15,533 bases of DNA from Candidatus Fermentibacterota bacterium (GCA_016928395.1 JAFGKV010000184.1:1-15533), one strand, 5' to 3'. Positions 8,123-15,379 are shown, counted from the stretch's first letter. The notes: generated by a model not told the origin, from the sequence alone. Made by a program: numbers and translations.

Positions 8123-11100
8123 ATGCGCAACCTGATCCCCAGCTTCGTCGCCGAGAACTTCGCTCGCAATGTGAAGGCGGGCACGCTCGACGCTGCCACG
8201 CTGTCGGTCGACATCTCAGGCTTTACCCCGCTGACCGAAACCCTCTTGTGCCACGAGAAGGATGGGGCTGAGGTACTCGCCGAGGTCCTGGATGCCGTGT
8301 TCGCTCCCCTGGTGCATACGGTGCATCGGTACGGCGGAATCATTCCGCTCTTCGCGGGAGACGCCTTCTGCGCGATCTTCCCATTTGAGGAGTCTCGAGC
8401 CGGCCTGGCTGGCCACGAGGCCGCCCATCGTGCGGCCACCGCCGCCCTCCTGATCCAAGAGAACCTGAGAGGAGACGGCAAGACCCGGGTCTTTGCCACT
8501 CGCCATGGAGAGTTCCCCATTGGCGTGAAAGTCGGGCTCTCGGCAGGAGCGATCTCCTGGGGCATTGTGCCCTACCGCGACCTCAACGCGTTCTACTTCC
8601 GAGGGCCGGGCCTGACGGCAAGTCGTCGGGTGGAACACGCTGCCTCATCGGGTGAGATTCGCGCGGATCAGCGGATTCTCACCCTCCTCGGCACTATGGC
8701 GATGACCTCGCACGATGGGGCTCGTTTCGCCCTCCTCGCGAGGTGTCTGCAGCAGGCGGTCCCACTTACTGACGAACCTCCATCCATCCCGCGGCAGATC
8801 CTCTCGCCCATGGTGCCCGCCGAGCTGCTCAATGGTGAGGTCGAAACGGAATTCCGACACGTCTGCCCGATCTTCATCCTCTTCCGGGAGCCATCCGACA
8901 GGAATGCGCTTCATGAGTTCGTTGCGACTGTCGGAACGCTCACCAACCGTTACGGAGGGTATTTCGCACAGATCGAGTTCGGTCTCCGGTGGGGTGTCGC
9001 GCTGGTGCTCTTCGGTGCGCCGATTGGCTTTGAAGACTCCCTGGAACGGGCGGCCCTCCTTCTGGCTGATCTGCACACCCATACCCCTACGCCGCAATGG
9101 CGCGCGGCCCTGAGCACAGGAATCACATGGGCAGGGTTCCGCGGCGGAGCCGAGCGCTGCGAGTATGGTGTCTTCGGGGATGTAGTGAACGTCGCCGCGC
9201 GCATCGCGGCGAAGGCGTCTTGGTCCAGAGTCTGGATAACCTCGGAGGCGGCGGGGGCATTGAGGGAGCGCCATCGTGTCGCGCGAGTGGGGCCCCGGAC
9301 GCTCAAGGGCAAAGGGGCTCCGCTTGAGATCTTCCGCCTGGAGCATTCGGGGTCGCCTCCACCTCCAAAGGTGCATCAGCCGACCCTTGTTGGCCGTGAC
9401 GAGGAACTCGAAAGGCTCCTATCGCTGATTGGTCCCGTGCTGGAGGACGGCCAGGCCGCGGTGGTCGACATACGAGGTGAGCCTGGCATTGGGAAGACTC
9501 ATCTGGTGAACGAGCTCCGCCGTCGTGTCGCGCACGGGTGGACGGTGAACTGGTTCACATGTCCCGCTGACCAGGTACTGCGGCTGCCCCTCAATCCATT
9601 CCGATACTTCCTTCGTGACTACTTCCAGTTGCCGGATCACCAGGAGAACTCGGCGAGCAAGGCGACGTTCACCAGAATCATGGAGGATCTGTGCGCGAAC
9701 CTGGCGGACCCGACCCTGGGAGAACAGCTCCGTCGTGCGGAGTCGTTCCTCGGTTCATTGGTGGATCTCCACTGGGATGGATCGCTCTTTGAGCAACTAC
9801 CTCCACAACTCCGATTCGAGAATGTCTGTGAGGCCTTCCGCGCTTTCATCAGGGCGGAAAGCACTCGCCGCCCGGTCGTACTGGTGCTCGAGGATGCGCA
9901 CTGGCTCGATGAGCAATCCCTCGCCTTGCTAAGAGCGCTGACGCGCCATCCGAGGGGAATGGCCCTGGCCATAGTCTATACCTCGCGATCGGTCGGGGAG
10001 AGCGCCTCGTCCCACCTGCCCCATGATCCCGCAGTCCCATACGAACTGCTCGAGCTGAGACCCTTGGAGAGGCAGTACGTCGCGGCCATGGCGAGCCAAG
10101 TCTTCGAAGGTCCGGTCGATGACACCACAGTGACGCTTCTTACCGACCGAAGCGCCGGCAATCCTTTCTTTCTCGAACAACTGCTGCTGCATACCCGAGA
10201 GCGTGGGCATATGACATGGGCCGATGGCATGTGGAAGATGAGAGGCCAGGATGAAGTGCCGGCCAAGGTTGATCGGGTGGTCACTGCCCGTCTGGATCGG
10301 CTGAGCAGAGGCGCACGGCACATGGTGCAAAGGGCATCGGTTCTCGGCCGCGAGTTTTCGCTGGAGGTACTCGCCCTGCTCGACGGATTCGGCGGCGGAA
10401 TGCGCAGAGCTCTGGCAGAGGCAGAGGCGGCAGGAATCCTGGTCGGGCTCGACGAGCACCGAGGCGCGTTTCGCCACGCGCTTCTTCGTGATGCGGCGTA
10501 TGATATGCAGCTTCGCCGACGTCTGAAGACGCTTCATCTGCGCGCCGCAGAGGCCATCCTCAGCGTGTACCGGCAGGATCTCGCTCCCCACTACCCTGAC
10601 TTGGTTCACCACTATCATATCGCGGACGATACTGCGCAGGAAAGGTACTTCGCATGGCGGGCAGGTGAACAGGCCTCGACGCGACACGCTCGAGACGATG
10701 CGATTCGCTACTTCACGCGGACCCTGGAACTCACGCCAGATTCAGATCTACGCCAGCAATTCGACGTGCTCGCCGCCCGGGAAGCGGAGTTCGACATCAA
10801 GGGAGAACGAGGATCGCAGCGCCGCGACCTGGAGGAGATGGACAGATTGGCCGGCCGACTGGGGGATGCGCGTCTCCAGGCGCAGGTTTCGCTTCGAAAT
10901 GCCTCGTACGGAGAGGCGGTTGCCGACTTCGGGTCGTCCGTCAAGGCGGCGCAGCTCGGGGCTGATATCGGAGAGGTCACGGGTGATGCCGCACTCAGGG
11001 CCGAAGGCTACCTGCGCTGGGGCACCGCCTTGTGCCGCAAGGGTGATGAGCCATCCGCCCGTGTTCAGCTAGAGAAGGCGCTCGCCCTTGCCCGTGAGCA

Positions 11101-12298
11101 GTCTCTGATGAAGATCCAGGCAGAAACCTTGCGTGTCCTGGGTCTCGTTGCATTCCAGAACGCGCGCTACGATGAGGCCGAGAGCTACTACGAGGCGTCG
11201 CTTTGCCTTGCCCGCGCCCCTGACGCCCGCAACCGCGTCAGCGAGGGTTCTACCGTGCTGAATCTTGGCAATGTGGCGCTCTACCAGACACAGTATCCCA
11301 AGGCGGTGGAGCGATACCGGGAGGCGCAAACCATCTTCAGCGAGATCGGGCATCGGTTGGGGCAGGCAAACGCGCTGAACAATCTCGGTTTGGTGTCGAA
11401 GCAATCCGGCGCTCACGAAGAGGCCGAGGACTACTACACTCAGGCGGTGGCAGTGTACCGGGATATCGGGAATCTGCAGGGGGAGGCGCTGGCTGTCGGC
11501 AATCTCGGCAACATCGCGCTGTACCGTGGCGGTTATGAAGACGCACTGCACTACTACCAGGAGGCGCTGCGGATTCGCCAAGCGATCGGGGATCAGTCGG
11601 GGGTGGATATGGCATTGACCAACATGGGGATCGTGCAAATCGCCCTGGGTCGATATGCAGAGGCCGAGGATACCCTTCGCCACGCGCTGCACGTCTGCAA
11701 GTCATGCGGTGATAGGCGGGTCGAGGGCTGGGCTCTGGCGTACCGGAGTCTCCTGCATCGCCACACGGGCAACATCGAATCGGCCGCGCAAGGGGCCAGG
11801 GATGCCCTGGCCAGAGGACAAGAACTCCGTGACGGTGGCATCGAGGCCATGGCCCTGACGTTCCTGGGGTTTGCGCTAGCGGAATCCGGTGCGCTCGACG
11901 ACGCGATGGAGGTGCTCCATCGCGCAGTAGGCAAGTTCACCGAGCTGAATCGAATGACAGGAGCCCTGGAGCCGATGGCCGCCATTGCCCGGGTGAAGGT
12001 GGCGCAGGGTCAGATCGATGCGGCTGTGGAGAGTGTGGAAGAGATACTACGGCTCTTGAGCTCGGGCACCATGAACGGCGCGACTGAACCATTCTGGGTC
12101 TACGACACCTGCGTGCAAGTATTGGAGGCGGCTCGAGACCCCAGGGGCGAGGAGGTCCTGGAGGAGGGGTGTCGCCATCTTTGTGAGAGAGCCGAGCTGA
12201 TCCAAAATGCGGAATGGCGCAACTCGTTTCTGAATGAGGTCGCCTGGCACAGGTCCCTCCTTTCCGCGCACGATGCCGCCGAACGCTTGGAACGCTAG
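8123..12298 (+). CDS. Soluble adenylyl cyclase-like protein: two cyclase domains, AAA ATPase, TPRs
   Basis: A 1391-residue, probably cytoplasmic protein with no membrane segment. GAGAGG five bases upstream supports the ATG. Cyclase domain C1 (about 15-190) keeps the metal aspartates D30 (VDISGFT) and D80 (FAGDAF) but not the Asn/Arg pair. C2 (about 250-415) lacks metal residues (ILFREPS) yet keeps G-D-V-V-N356-V-A-A-R360, which stabilises the transition state. The two should therefore build one composite active site, as in animal soluble adenylyl cyclase. A STAND-type AAA ATPase follows (LVGRDEEL, Walker A GEPGIGKT near 452-459, Walker B VVLVLEDAHWLDE near 586-598). TPR-like helical pairs run from about 870 to 1330, clearest at 1000-1215 (NLGNVALY, NLGLVSKQ, NLGNIALY). 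The position equal to the adenine-binding Lys of human sAC is Leu76. Cyclic nucleotide synthesis is therefore likely but not certain. The signal probably enters through the TPR/ATPase half. Confidence 0.9.
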   Translation: MRNLIPSFVAENFARNVKAGTLDAATLSVDISGFTPLTETLLCHEKDGAEVLAEVLDAVFAPLVHTVHRYGGIIPLFAGDAFCAIFPFEESRAGLAGHEAAHRAATAALLIQENLRGDGKTRVFATRHGEFPIGVKVGLSAGAISWGIVPYRDLNAFYFRGPGLTASRRVEHAASSGEIRADQRILTLLGTMAMTSHDGARFALLARCLQQAVPLTDEPPSIPRQILSPMVPAELLNGEVETEFRHVCPIFILFREPSDRNALHEFVATVGTLTNRYGGYFAQIEFGLRWGVALVLFGAPIGFEDSLERAALLLADLHTHTPTPQWRAALSTGITWAGFRGGAERCEYGVFGDVVNVAARIAAKASWSRVWITSEAAGALRERHRVARVGPRTLKGKGAPLEIFRLEHSGSPPPPKVHQPTLVGRDEELERLLSLIGPVLEDGQAAVVDIRGEPGIGKTHLVNELRRRVAHGWTVNWFTCPADQVLRLPLNPFRYFLRDYFQLPDHQENSASKATFTRIMEDLCANLADPTLGEQLRRAESFLGSLVDLHWDGSLFEQLPPQLRFENVCEAFRAFIRAESTRRPVVLVLEDAHWLDEQSLALLRALTRHPRGMALAIVYTSRSVGESASSHLPHDPAVPYELLELRPLERQYVAAMASQVFEGPVDDTTVTLLTDRSAGNPFFLEQLLLHTRERGHMTWADGMWKMRGQDEVPAKVDRVVTARLDRLSRGARHMVQRASVLGREFSLEVLALLDGFGGGMRRALAEAEAAGILVGLDEHRGAFRHALLRDAAYDMQLRRRLKTLHLRAAEAILSVYRQDLAPHYPDLVHHYHIADDTAQERYFAWRAGEQASTRHARDDAIRYFTRTLELTPDSDLRQQFDVLAAREAEFDIKGERGSQRRDLEEMDRLAGRLGDARLQAQVSLRNASYGEAVADFGSSVKAAQLGADIGEVTGDAALRAEGYLRWGTALCRKGDEPSARVQLEKALALAREQSLMKIQAETLRVLGLVAFQNARYDEAESYYEASLCLARAPDARNRVSEGSTVLNLGNVALYQTQYPKAVERYREAQTIFSEIGHRLGQANALNNLGLVSKQSGAHEEAEDYYTQAVAVYRDIGNLQGEALAVGNLGNIALYRGGYEDALHYYQEALRIRQAIGDQSGVDMALTNMGIVQIALGRYAEAEDTLRHALHVCKSCGDRRVEGWALAYRSLLHRHTGNIESAAQGARDALARGQELRDGGIEAMALTFLGFALAESGALDDAMEVLHRAVGKFTELNRMTGALEPMAAIARVKVAQGQIDAAVESVEEILRLLSSGTMNGATEPFWVYDTCVQVLEAARDPRGEEVLEEGCRHLCERAELIQNAEWRNSFLNEVAWHRSLLSAHDAAERLER

Positions 12299-12659
12299 TT
12301 TCGGCCCCGGAGCCCTGAAGGTACCAGGTCTTTGGTCTGCAGCCTTCTCTGCCGCTTTGGGATTTGCGTTCCGTCTTCGGCTCTGCCCACTCAGGCCTGG
12401 AGTACCCGATGGAATCGGGCAATGACGTGAGGAGGTTCTGCGGTCTGCACTGTGAAGGCTCTTGAATTCAGTAGTCAGGATGCCGAAGCTTTGGCCCTCG
12501 ACCGATCCATCTAATCGTCCACCCATCCATCATTCCATCGTTCGACCTCATGGCCTTTGAACCCAGCGAATCTGCCAACCCAACGAACCGCCGACCTGCC
12601 AGGCTGTGGACACCGGGCCGGTGCACACCCGGCCAGAGCTACGGGTGCCAGAGAGCGCT
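12299..12659. other. Spacer after the cyclase gene
   Basis: No gene recognised. A short hairpin CCCGAT-GGA-ATCGGG lies at 12405-12419 without a T-run. A CCATC-rich low-complexity patch occupies about 12505-12540. GGCCGG (12616-12621) pairs with CCGGCC (12629-12634). Open frames here are Arg/Pro-rich and look like chance frames of GC-rich DNA. Confidence 0.45.
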
Positions 12660-12794
12660 TCACTCCTTCTTCAACAGCCTCGCCACCTTCGTCAACAGGT
12701 CCTCGGGCCGAACGGGCTTCTCGACAGAATCGTCTACCGGCAGGAGTACTTCATCCTTCGCCGGGGGAACGGTCTGGGTGACGCAGGAGGAATG
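12660..12794 (-). pseudogene. C-terminal remnant of a response-regulator receiver domain
   Basis: The minus strand from an in-frame stop at 12797-12795 down to TGA 12662-12660 encodes 45 residues ending DSVEKPVRPEDLLTKVARLLKKE-like (12735-12663). The K-P pair followed by an amphipathic helix is the hallmark end of a REC domain (beta5-alpha5). No start codon, phospho-acceptor Asp or upstream REC sequence is visible in any minus-strand frame. It is best read as the decayed tail of a stand-alone regulator. The sequence 12798-13040 upstream of it shows nothing recognisable. Short length leaves chance similarity possible. Confidence 0.45.
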
Positions 12795-13115
12795 TCAAGT
12801 TGCGGGGAACCGCTGGCACCGGTTCCGAAGTTGCCGAATGAGAATCTGCGCATGTAGAGTGGGCACATAGATGACTTGAGACTCTCGGAGGCACCCGTCA
12901 CCTGACGCAGGGCGCGCCGGTTGCCGGCTACTCGCCGCTTGACGGTGGGCGCCGGGCGGCCTTCCTTGGATGCCGCCGACTGCGACCGACTCTCACCCAC
13001 GGGCAGTGGTGGATACGATCGGACCTCTTGAAGCATCTCCTTCGTTACCGGGCCGTTCCCGGCCCATCGGAGCGTCTCCGCCTGGCGGAGCCGTCAGGCC
13101 GAACGAGAGGCACTG
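12795..13115. other. Spacer between the regulator remnant and the cassette region
   Basis: No gene recognised. A minus-strand open frame (13036-12734) is Arg/Ser-rich without a domain. GGGCC/GGCCC at about 13050-13063 and the perfect palindrome at 13076-13090 are the only structures seen. Somewhere here the cassette region begins, but no clean attC or attI marks the boundary. Confidence 0.4.
13076..13090. promoter_or_regulatory. Perfect palindrome upstream of the membrane protein gene
   Basis: CTCCGCC-T-GGCGGAG, 25 bp before the start codon, followed by GTCAGGC (13093-13099), one base from the integron core GTTAGGC. It could be an operator, a leader hairpin, or the right tip of a decayed attC. 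No matching left core was found. Confidence 0.25.
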
Positions 13116-13535
13116 ATGTCAAGCGTCTCCCTCGACACTGTCACCCAACTGGCACGAATCGCCTTTCTCCTGGGCGCCGTTACCGACGGCCTTGCGATCC
13201 TGCCCATGTTGTCCCGTCGCGTCGGCGCGGCGCTCTTCGGTGGAAACTCATCGCGCTCACACCACGAATACCGCTACGCCATGGGCATTGGCGCGTCGCT
13301 GATGGCAGGCTGGACGCTGCTCCTTCTCTGGGGCGCCGCGAGCCCACTCGAACGGCGCGCGATTCTGGTGCTGACCATCTTTCCAGTCATAACGGGCATT
13401 GTTGCCGCTACGGTTCTTGCCGTACGCCGCGGCGTCATTCGTCTGTCTCACGCAATTCCGCTCTGGGCGCATCTCGGTGCTGTCAGCGTCTTCTACGCAG
13501 TCGTCTATGTTCTGTTGGGTCGCTTTGCACCCTGA
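13116..13535 (+). CDS. Small membrane protein of unknown function, cassette-borne
   Basis: A 139-residue protein with four hydrophobic segments at about 10-31 (LARIAFLLGAVTDGLAILPM), 54-73 (GIGASLMAGWTLLLLW), 80-102 (AILVLTIFPVITGIVAATVL) and 113-134 (WAHLGAVSVFYAVVYVLL). Arg/His-rich stretches lie between the first two and between the last two. GAGAGG five bases before the ATG supports the start. I recognise no named domain. It ends about 100 bp before an attC in the same orientation, the normal position of the gene in an integron cassette. The 98 bp between its stop and the attC hold no other gene. Function is unknown; transport or a membrane accessory role cannot be told apart from sequence alone. 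Confidence 0.75.
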   Translation: MSSVSLDTVTQLARIAFLLGAVTDGLAILPMLSRRVGAALFGGNSSRSHHEYRYAMGIGASLMAGWTLLLLWGAASPLERRAILVLTIFPVITGIVAATVLAVRRGVIRLSHAIPLWAHLGAVSVFYAVVYVLLGRFAP

Positions 13536-13633
13536 AGCGCGCAGACCTTGGGTGGCTCCCAGTTCCGAAGGACCGCGCAGCGTTTCAGACAGCCACAAGC
13601 TACCGCCGTTGCCGCCGAAGCGGCGGCGGTGCT

Positions 13634-13691
13634 GCCTAACCCAGCGTTGCAGCGGACTCGCTCCGCCCGCCGCTGAACGCCAATCTTAGGC
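13634..13691 (+). mobile_element. Integron attC recombination site (58 bp)
   Basis: Left core R'' GCCTAAC (13634-13640) pairs with TTAGGC (13686-13691). GCGTTGCAGCGG (13644-13655) pairs with CCGCTGAACGC (13670-13680), leaving one bulged G. The bulge in the L arm and the unpaired spacers CCA and CAAT between R and L are the defining attC folding features. The right core reads CTTAGGC instead of GTTAGGC, which may weaken it. The site lies between the membrane protein and the GNAT gene, whose start follows 16 bp later. No integron integrase is in the window. Confidence 0.85.
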
Positions 13692-13707
13692 GAAGCAGGA
13701 AAGCTGG

Positions 13708-14277
13708 ATGGAGAACATGCTGATCCGGGACGCGACCGTAGCTGATATCAGGGCACTTTGCGTGCTGCGGAACTCGGTCGCCGCTCATGAGGCCAAGCTG
13801 CTGGAAGCGGAGCGGGGCACGGTGAGATTCCTTGTTGCCGCCGCCGGCGACGAAATCGTCGGCTTCGCCACGCTCTTCCTCGCACACCCAAAGACAGGTC
13901 CGGCCAAATCCCACATACCCAAGTTGAGCGACTGCTTTGTTGCGACGAACTACCGTTCCAGGGGCATTGGTCGTGCTCTTGTCAGCGCGCGCGAGAGCAT
14001 CGCTCGACTCGAGCGTCACACGCGGCTGTTTGTCAGTGTCGACCCGGTGGAAAACCCCCGTTGGTTCGACTTCTTTCGACGGCGGGGGTACACAGCGCTC
14101 CACGCCGAACCCTACCGAAAACGAGAGCGGCGACACTCGAAGGACGGCGAAATCGAAGAAGTGCTCGTGTGGCGCCAGGATCTGGTCGTGGACCTCGATG
14201 GCCCTGCGGGCCACGGCTCCCCCGCGGACCTGTTAGGCTGCGATGGTAGACCAGACGGCCACAGAGAAAGGGGGTGA
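13708..14277 (+). CDS. GNAT-family N-acetyltransferase, cassette-borne
   Basis: Predicted acetyl-CoA-dependent acetyltransferase (189 aa; usual length 150-165). The N-terminus IRDATVADIRAL is typical, with the beta4-alpha3 acetyl-CoA motif R83-S-R-G86-I-G88 (YRSRGIGRALV) and a C-terminal beta strand/turn FFRRRGYTALHAEPY. AGGA seven bases upstream fixes the ATG 16 bp after the attC, classic for the first gene of a cassette. An alternative ATG is at 13717. The fold should end near residue 159 (LVWRQDL). The last 30 residues are Gly/Pro/Asp-rich and overlap GTTAGGC (14232-14238), an integron core sequence. The natural stop was therefore probably lost at a cassette junction, leaving a read-through tail. 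The substrate is unknown; cassette GNATs include antibiotic-modifying enzymes, but nothing here shows that activity. Confidence 0.85.
   Translation: MENMLIRDATVADIRALCVLRNSVAAHEAKLLEAERGTVRFLVAAAGDEIVGFATLFLAHPKTGPAKSHIPKLSDCFVATNYRSRGIGRALVSARESIARLERHTRLFVSVDPVENPRWFDFFRRRGYTALHAEPYRKRERRHSKDGEIEEVLVWRQDLVVDLDGPAGHGSPADLLGCDGRPDGHRERG
14232..14238 (+). other. Isolated integron core GTTAGGC
   Basis: Exact attC right-core sequence inside the run-on tail of the acetyltransferase gene. A left core and L arms are not found within 100 bp upstream. It may be the left boundary of the following 41-codon cassette, or chance. Confidence 0.3.
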
Positions 14278-14282
14278 AACCT

Positions 14283-14408
14283 ATGCCAAAGAAAGACGGA
14301 AAGGGCCCAAAGGGCCAAGGACCGAAAGATGGGCACGGCGGAGGAGAAGGGAAAGGAACAAGTAAACCCGCTGGTTCAAAGAAGGGCGGGAAAAGGGGCG
14401 CGTGCTAA
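14283..14408 (+). CDS. 41-residue Lys/Gly-rich small protein
   Basis: The frame runs ATG (14283) to TAA (14406-14408) after a strong GGGGGTG ribosome site (14269-14275), six nt past the acetyltransferase stop. The product begins MPKKDGKGPKGQGPKDGHGG and ends KKGGKRGAC: 11 Lys, about 14 Gly, no hydrophobic core, a single terminal Cys. The D-G-x-G-P-x-G-x-G-P pattern resembles the N-terminal motif of DUF5320-type small proteins, which are otherwise unlike it. It is likely disordered and basic, so nucleic-acid or anionic-surface contact is conceivable. The stop codon TAA lies inside TGCTAAC, as often happens when a cassette gene ends in the attC left core. Function is unknown; confidence rests on the ribosome site and the clearly non-random composition. 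Confidence 0.65.
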   Translation: MPKKDGKGPKGQGPKDGHGGGEGKGTSKPAGSKKGGKRGAC

Positions 14409-14461
14409 CCGCCGAACCAATCGTTGCGGCGGGCAGCGTTGCCCCACACGCCGCTTGACGG
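14403..14461 (+). mobile_element. Possible truncated or decayed attC
   Basis: TGCTAAC (14403-14409, partly matching the left core RYYYAAC) is followed by CGTTGCGGCG (14422-14431) pairing with CGCCGCTTGACG (14449-14460) with a small bulge. GGCA-GCGT-TGCC forms a hairpin between them. This is the left core plus L stem of an attC, but no right core GTTRRRY follows. The right part may have been lost or the site may be a chance fold. Confidence 0.35.
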
Positions 14462-14547
14462 AGCCGGGAGAAAGGGGATCTCTGTGCACCTGCGGTGGAG
14501 AACGCGTTGCCTGGACGGCCTCTCTGGGAGAGTCCGCCAGCGTCGCC
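14462..14547. other. Short spacer between the cassette end and the toxin gene
   Basis: About 85 bp between the decayed attC and the 3' end of the convergent toxin gene. No gene, no terminator with a T-run and no right attC core were found. Confidence 0.4.
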
Positions 14548-14904
14548 TCACCGGCTCAGGAAGTCGATGAAGTATCGCCCTTCGCTACCCAGTTCGGCAT
14601 GCCGGTCATGCCAGCGTTTCATGGCATGGGCGATTGCCTCAGGATTCCTGTTCGGGAGCCGCCGGGAGACGAGGAGCACGCCGAAGTGGGCCTCCCCCGA
14701 TTGGAAGAACTCAACCGTCAGCGATATGAAGTCGTCCCTGTTGCGTGTCACCATGACCCGGCGTTCCTGGGCGGCAAAGCGGAGTTGTTCTCGATCAGAG
14801 AACCCGCATCGGCCGATCTCATGAACGCTCTCGATGTCCAACGACAGACTGCGGGAGATCGTGGCGATACGGGGACTCAAGTCCTCGTCAAGCAGGTAGC
14901 GCAT
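14548..14904 (-). CDS. DUF5615 (Mut7-C-like) PIN-fold toxin
   Basis: A 118-residue protein, normal length for DUF5615, the PIN-like ribonuclease fold paired with DUF433 antitoxins. Visible family features are the N-terminal acidic strand YLLDEDLSPRI (D6, E7, D8), the ESVHEIGRCGFSDREQLRFA segment in which D is conserved, and RVMVTRNRDDFISL, equivalent to the TxDxDF metal-site strand. It is predicted to cut RNA in the cytoplasm unless bound by its antitoxin. It starts 5 nt after the antitoxin stop, so the pair is one coupled operon. Such pairs are frequent on mobile DNA and in cassette arrays, where they stabilise neighbouring genes. No activity is shown by sequence alone, but domain assignment and pairing are strong. 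Confidence 0.85.
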   Translation of the reverse strand: MRYLLDEDLSPRIATISRSLSLDIESVHEIGRCGFSDREQLRFAAQERRVMVTRNRDDFISLTVEFFQSGEAHFGVLLVSRRLPNRNPEAIAHAMKRWHDRHAELGSEGRYFIDFLSR

Positions 14905-14909
14905 CCGGC

Positions 14910-15335
14910 CTACCGCCCGGACTCAGAGAGCCTTGAGAACGGAAGCTCCTTGCGGACCGTCTCGGGAGCCCATCGGCGTTCCCGTTCAAGCCGGGCGTCG
15001 ATCTCCTCGGGATAGAGCTCGTAGTAGCTGAGCGCCGCACGGAGTTGCGCTTCGGAGAGCCACTCGTGGTCTTCGCGCAGGGCCTGAAAGCTGCAGCCTC
15101 CTTCCTTCCATGTCGCCACGATCTCCCAGACTTCGAGCCCGGTTCCACTGACGAGAGCCCTGCGCCCCATCTGACCATCAGCGAAGATGACTCCCGGCGC
15201 ACGTCTCATGCGAATCGCCTCGGTCAACAATTCGGCAGTCGTCGCAGACCACGACTTGCCCCTCCACTCCGCCTCCCGCTCGATTTCGCGTTCGAGCACG
15301 TCTCCGAGTCTGATCCCTCTCGCTCTTGCTGGCAT
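14910..15335 (-). CDS. DUF433 antitoxin with N-terminal DNA-binding segment
   Basis: A 141-residue protein transcribed before the toxin. Residues about 8-50 (IRLGDVLEREIEREAEWRGKS, then TAELLTEAIRMRR) form a ribbon-helix-helix-like DNA-binding unit. Residues about 50-130 match DUF433: G-x-x-x-V-SGTGLEVWEIVATWKEG, WLSEAQLRAALSYYELYPEEI. In this family the DUF433 part holds the PIN-like toxin and the N-terminal part represses the operon. GGAGG at 15345-15341 sits five bases before the ATG at 15335. The GTG at 15341 would overlap that ribosome site and is rejected as start. An upstream dyad is a likely operator. Confidence 0.83.
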   Translation of the reverse strand: MPARARGIRLGDVLEREIEREAEWRGKSWSATTAELLTEAIRMRRAPGVIFADGQMGRRALVSGTGLEVWEIVATWKEGGCSFQALREDHEWLSEAQLRAALSYYELYPEEIDARLERERRWAPETVRKELPFSRLSESGR

Positions 15336-15364
15336 GTTCACCTCCGTGCATGGCGTGTCTATCT

Positions 15365-15379
15365 GTGCACAAAGTGCAC
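15365..15379. promoter_or_regulatory. Dyad operator candidate of the toxin-antitoxin operon
   Basis: GTGCAC-AAA-GTGCAC, two copies of a self-complementary hexamer, 30 bp before the antitoxin start. The position and symmetry suit binding of the ribbon-helix-helix antitoxin for autorepression. Confidence 0.45.

Noticed and set aside
12500-12545. CCATC-rich patch as a CRISPR or tandem repeat
   Set aside because: Irregular, very short units with no spacers; simple low complexity.
12933-12945. 13-bp word CGCCGCTTGACGG shared with 14449-14461, flanking the cassette region
   Set aside because: One or two exact 13-mers are expected by chance in 15.5 kb of GC-rich DNA, and no attC fold surrounds the first copy.
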